From NCBI GenBank assembly GCA_002429965.1, contig DJBG01000115.1, forward strand, positions 22,603 to 28,250: a stretch of 5,648 nucleotides of DNA, in the 5' to 3' direction. The position numbers and the translations under genes are program-made. This DNA comes from Hungatella sp. UBA5982 (GTDB taxonomy: Bacteria; Bacillota; Clostridia; Lachnospirales; Lachnospiraceae). This document shows, piece by piece, positions 5,022 through 5,648 of this stretch. Below the pieces are notes generated by a model. It had not been told where the DNA came from and ran no database searches. It saw only the letters and a list, made by a program, of their open reading frames with translations. The number at the start of each line of letters is the position of its first letter. Positions within the stretch are counted from its first letter, which is position 1.

Positions 5022-5648
5022 TCACTCTTCAAATCTTTTTCCAAATCCAAAGGAACCGTCCTTCTGGCAGTTCTGTGAGGAATAAACGGCAGCCTTATAA
5101 AGACTGGTCATTATGGTCATATCCTTATACTCCTGTGCCGAAGTGATGCCGGATTCTCCGGAATTTTCCGGAAAATCAACCGCATATTTCATTCCCTCTA
5201 AATAGCTGATCAAAAAGCATGTAAGAAAGGAATCCCCTGCGCCCATGGTATCCTTTGCCCTGATCAGGCACGGAGACTGTTCATATATCTTTCCGTCCAC
5301 ATATACAAATGCTCCTTTTGCTCCCCTGGTGGCTATGACGATATGCCTGCAGCCATAGGAAATGATGGTTTTTATCTGATGAACGATCTCCTCCTTTGTC
5401 ATGTCTTCCCCGCAGGAGATACAGGCACAGTCTATATAAGGACAGGTCTCTTTTAAATACTCAGAGGAAGCATGGCCGGAAAAATCCATGGAAAGAAAGG
5501 CTGCCGCTTCCCTTAGATTGGGAAGCTGGGCCTCGATATAGCTGAAAATACTGGTATGCACCATGTCATAGCCTGTAATATATTCCCTGTCCATATTGGT
5601 CAGTTCCAGAGGATGTTCTTTGGAGACTCCGCCCTTATTGCTTCCGAT
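5022..5648 (-). CDS. frlD: PfkB-family sugar kinase, fructoselysine 6-kinase (FrlD)-like, 5'-truncated by window edge
   Basis: C-terminal part of a ribokinase/PfkB-fold kinase that would phosphorylate the sugar C6 hydroxyl of a fructosamine using ATP, making the substrate of the neighbouring SIS deglycase. The frame stays open past the Met at 5594 to the window end (18 further codons), so that Met is internal and about 208 residues are visible; full members have about 260-285. Evidence is the PfkB signature DTMGAGDSFLTCFL (catalytic Asp codon at 5232-5234), an ATP-site IVIATRGAKGAFVY, and GYDMVHTSIFSYIEAQLPNL followed by SMDFSG, which lines up with the equivalent part of E. coli FrlD. The C-terminus SQNCQKDGSFGFGKRF also fits. 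An acidic segment of about 20 residues after the catalytic helix (near FPENSGESGITSAQEYK) is extra compared with E. coli FrlD. It converges on the SIS gene, so it is expressed from a separate promoter to the right. Another PfkB substrate cannot be excluded. Confidence 0.82.
   Translation of the reverse strand: MGSNKGGVSKEHPLELTNMDREYITGYDMVHTSIFSYIEAQLPNLREAAAFLSMDFSGHASSEYLKETCPYIDCACISCGEDMTKEEIVHQIKTIISYGCRHIVIATRGAKGAFVYVDGKIYEQSPCLIRAKDTMGAGDSFLTCFLISYLEGMKYAVDFPENSGESGITSAQEYKDMTIMTSLYKAAVYSSQNCQKDGSFGFGKRFEE

Overview
The window looks like chromosomal DNA from a moderately low-GC, Gram-positive anaerobe of the Clostridia, most likely Lachnospiraceae (a Lacrimispora or Clostridium saccharolyticum-like bacterium). 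This is an inference from codon use, strong AGGAGG-type ribosome binding sites, a consensus sigma-A promoter, and the mix of a fructoselysine-type SIS deglycase, a COG4997 MazG-like protein and a Cache-GGDEF protein. No rRNA, tRNA, CRISPR array or insertion sequence is visible.

Layout, left to right. (1) 1-1034, plus: the 3' part of a tyrosine recombinase with a complete catalytic set; its start lies outside the window. (2) 1035-1120: a nested inverted repeat that acts as a terminator, best for the minus strand. (3) 3615-1121, minus: a probable three-gene operon, a MazG-like NTP pyrophosphohydrolase, then a membrane diguanylate cyclase (Cache-TM-GGDEF), then a DUF1697 protein. It has a plausible extended -10 promoter near 3685-3713. 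(4) 3616-3981: a 366-base divergent intergenic region with promoters in both directions and several AT-rich repeats. (5) 3982-4950, plus: an SIS-family deglycase very like FrlB. (6) 4951-5021: a long imperfect hairpin between convergent genes. (7) 5022-5648, minus: the 3' part of a PfkB-family kinase resembling fructoselysine 6-kinase (FrlD), running off the right edge.

How the genes work together: the kinase and SIS protein form the two intracellular steps of Amadori-product use, C6 phosphorylation followed by deglycation to glucose 6-phosphate and the free amine. Here the two genes converge rather than sharing an operon. The minus-strand operon pairs a nucleotide house-cleaning type enzyme with c-di-GMP synthesis; no biochemical link between them is known to me.

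The most notable observation is that two adjacent genes of that operon lack ATG/GTG/TTG where homology and Shine-Dalgarno placement put the start. The MazG-like frame has ATT there and the cyclase frame has ATC. Either both genes use rare IF3-sensitive start codons, or both starts were lost by substitution (or are sequence errors) and poorer downstream or upstream ATGs are used.
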